From CAYJHC01 sp964369805 (lineage in GTDB: Bacteria > Bacillota > Clostridia > Peptostreptococcales > Anaerovoracaceae): a DNA stretch of 7,703 nt. The stretch is from the NCBI GenBank assembly GCA_964369805.1, contig CAYJFM010000059.1:1-7703 (forward strand), in the 5' to 3' direction. Position 1 is the first letter of the stretch; each line of letters starts with the position of its first letter. Positions 6,177 through 7,703 of this stretch are shown piece by piece. The position numbers were made by a program, and so were the translations under genes. The notes below the pieces were generated by a model. The model was given only the letters and a program-made list of their open reading frames with translations. It was not told the origin of the DNA and made no database searches.

Positions 6177-6184
6177 AAGGAGGA
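6177..6184 (+). promoter_or_regulatory. RBS of hydA, deciding between three adjacent ATGs
   Basis: AAGGAGGA starts one base after the hydB stop codon. Three in-frame ATGs follow at 6193, 6196 and 6199. The first, 8 nt from the RBS, has the best spacing and is taken as the start. Confidence 0.8.
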
Positions 6185-6192
6185 ACGCAAAA

Positions 6193-7703
6193 ATGATGAT
6201 GCCAGAACAAAAAATTATGTACGTAAACGGAGAAGCAGTTCCTTTTACTGATGAGCCTAATGTGCTTGCTGTTGTAAGAAAAGCAGGAATAGATATTCCT
6301 ACGCTTTGCTACTACTCAGACCTTTCAATCTATGGTGCATGTAGAATGTGTATTGTAGAAAATGAGTGGGGAGGAATTGACGCTTCATGTTCAATGCCGC
6401 CAAGAGAGGGTATGAAGATAAAAACAAATACTCCTAAGCTTTTGAAACATAGAAAAATGCTACTAAAAATGCTACTTTCTTCTCACTGTAGAGAATGTAC
6501 AACATGCTCTAAGAGTGGAAACTGTGGGTTACAAGATTTAGCTCAGAGATTTGGAATTAGAGAAGTTAGATTTGATAAGAGTCAAATGGCGCATAAAGAT
6601 GAATATCCAATCGATACGTCGAGCAAAGCCATTGTAAGAGATAAAAACAAGTGTATTCACTGTGGTGACTGCGTTAGAATGTGTAGTGAAATTCAGAATG
6701 TTGGAGCGATTGACTTTGCACATAGAGGGTATAATTTAGAAGTTACAACTGCTTTTGATGATCCACTTGTGGAAACTGAGTGTGTAAACTGCGGTCAATG
6801 TACAGCGGTTTGTCCAACAGCGGCCTTAACTATTAAAGATCAAAGAGAAAAAGCGTGGGCAGCTATTAGTGATGAAGAACTAAGAACTGTTGTTCAAGTT
6901 GCTCCTGCAGTAAGAGCTGCTCTTGGAGAAATGTTTGGAATTGAAGGTGAAAATGTAATGCCTTTAATCTCTGCTGCCTTAAGAAAACTTGGATTTGATG
7001 AAGTCTACGATACTTCATTCAGTGCGGACCTTACAGTAGTAGAAGAGTCAAATGAATTGATTGAAAAAATAAAGAGTGGAGCTAAACTGCCATTATTTAG
7101 CTCTTGCTGTCCAGGTTGGATCAGATATGCTCAGCATAAACACCCTGATCTTTACCCGCAGATTTCAACATGTAAATCTCCAATGGAAATGTTCTCAGCT
7201 GTAGTAAAAGAAGATGCAGAAGTGAATAAAGAAACTCAGGAAGATAAGCGTAAACCATATATCGTTGCTATCATGCCATGTACAGCCAAAAAAGATGAGG
7301 CTGCCCGTGAAGAATTTAAGGTAGATGGAGAAAGAAGAACAGATTTAGTACTTACAACCCAAGAACTTGCTAATATGATTAAGCAAGCTGGAATCTGCTT
7401 CGATGAGCTAGAGCCTGAAGCTCATGATTTACTATTTGGAGTTTACTCTGGTGCTGGGGTTATTTTTGGAGTTACAGGAGGAGTTACTGAAGCTGTAATT
7501 AGAAGACTTGTAGCTGACAAATCTAATGTTTCATTTACTAATATTTCTCATGTTGGAGTTAGAGGTCTTGATGGAGTTAAAGAAATCAGAGTTCCATATG
7601 GGGATATAGAGGTTAAAATTGCCATTGTAAATGGTCTAAAAAATGCCGAAGAGCTTATTCAAAGGATTAAATCTGGAGAATCAGAATACCACTTTGTGGA
7701 AGT
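6193..7703 (+). CDS. hydA: [FeFe]-hydrogenase catalytic subunit HydA, 3' end outside window
   Basis: 503 codons are visible and the frame is still open at the window end. In order: a plant-type [2Fe-2S] domain (C39, C50, C53, C66); a His-Cys3 [4Fe-4S] site (H98-x3-C102-x2-C105-x5-C111); a two-cluster ferredoxin domain (C154/157/160/164 and C197/200/203/207); and the H-cluster domain from about residue 230. Motif L1 is SSCCPGW (303-309): C306 should bind the H-cluster and C305 is the conserved proton-relay cysteine. Motif L2 is MPCTAKKDE (361-369) with ligand C363. Motif L3, with the last two ligand cysteines, should follow FVEV and is cut off by the window edge. The enzyme forms or oxidises H2 in the cytoplasm. 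With HydB and HydC it makes the trimeric, probably electron-bifurcating, complex (NADH plus reduced ferredoxin to H2, reversible). No maturase genes (hydE, hydF, hydG) are in view. Confidence 0.95.
   Translation, partial: MMMPEQKIMYVNGEAVPFTDEPNVLAVVRKAGIDIPTLCYYSDLSIYGACRMCIVENEWGGIDASCSMPPREGMKIKTNTPKLLKHRKMLLKMLLSSHCRECTTCSKSGNCGLQDLAQRFGIREVRFDKSQMAHKDEYPIDTSSKAIVRDKNKCIHCGDCVRMCSEIQNVGAIDFAHRGYNLEVTTAFDDPLVETECVNCGQCTAVCPTAALTIKDQREKAWAAISDEELRTVVQVAPAVRAALGEMFGIEGENVMPLISAALRKLGFDEVYDTSFSADLTVVEESNELIEKIKSGAKLPLFSSCCPGWIRYAQHKHPDLYPQISTCKSPMEMFSAVVKEDAEVNKETQEDKRKPYIVAIMPCTAKKDEAAREEFKVDGERRTDLVLTTQELANMIKQAGICFDELEPEAHDLLFGVYSGAGVIFGVTGGVTEAVIRRLVADKSNVSFTNISHVGVRGLDGVKEIRVPYGDIEVKIAIVNGLKNAEELIQRIKSGESEYHFVE

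Noticed and set aside
6538..6723. 61-residue minus-strand open frame inside hydA
   Set aside because: It lies opposite the ferredoxin region of HydA, where all cluster cysteines are in frame on the plus strand.
1..7703. CRISPR array, tRNA, rRNA or defence system
   Set aside because: The only tandem repeats are the in-frame surface-protein units and the 8-bp array, neither with spacers. No tRNA cloverleaf, rRNA stretch or nuclease/defence domain was recognised.

Overview
The window looks like chromosomal DNA of an anaerobic, low-GC Firmicute, most probably a member of the Clostridia. Four things point there: AT-rich intergenic DNA, strong AGGAGG-type ribosome binding sites, a Gram-positive cell-wall-anchored surface protein, and an operon for a trimeric [FeFe]-hydrogenase of the NADH/ferredoxin (electron-bifurcating) type. 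I cannot name the genus from sequence alone.

Layout. (1) 2-907: the 3' end of a large repetitive surface protein. It shows two 87-codon-class tandem repeats, an X2-like Ig domain and a sortase-type anchor (APLTGD), followed by a clear intrinsic terminator at 975-1010. (2) 1011-1313: no confident gene. It holds a probable decayed mobile-element or MITE-like segment with imperfect inverted ends and short overlapping minus-strand frames, then a four-copy 8-bp tandem repeat. (3) 1368-2786: a two-domain protein whose N-terminus resembles a shikimate kinase with ruined catalytic motifs and whose C-terminus is a sugar-phosphate nucleotidyltransferase. It has its own promoter and RBS, and ends at a hairpin (2845-2877) that can serve both strands. 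(4) 3429-2896, minus strand: a six-TM HdeD/DUF308 membrane protein read from an excellent TTGACA-N17-TATACT promoter. (5) 3508-3927: about 420 bp of AT-rich regulatory DNA with two perfect one-base-centred palindromes and, at the downstream promoter, four TGTTA-like motifs spaced 10-11 bp apart. (6) 3928-7703: hydC-hydB-hydA. The window ends inside hydA, just before its last H-cluster motif would be expected.

How the genes work together. The last three genes form one tightly coupled operon: hydC and hydB overlap by 26 nt, and hydA follows 17 nt after hydB. HydC (NuoE-like, [2Fe-2S]) and HydB (NuoF-like, FMN, NAD(H) site, multiple Fe-S clusters) pass electrons to HydA, which carries the H-cluster. 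Together they couple NAD(H) and ferredoxin to H2. The upstream genes have no visible functional link to the hydrogenase.

The most unusual items are the fused degenerate shikimate-kinase-like domain on the nucleotidyltransferase and the helically phased repeats over the hydrogenase promoter. I see no clear new defence system, CRISPR array or RNA gene.
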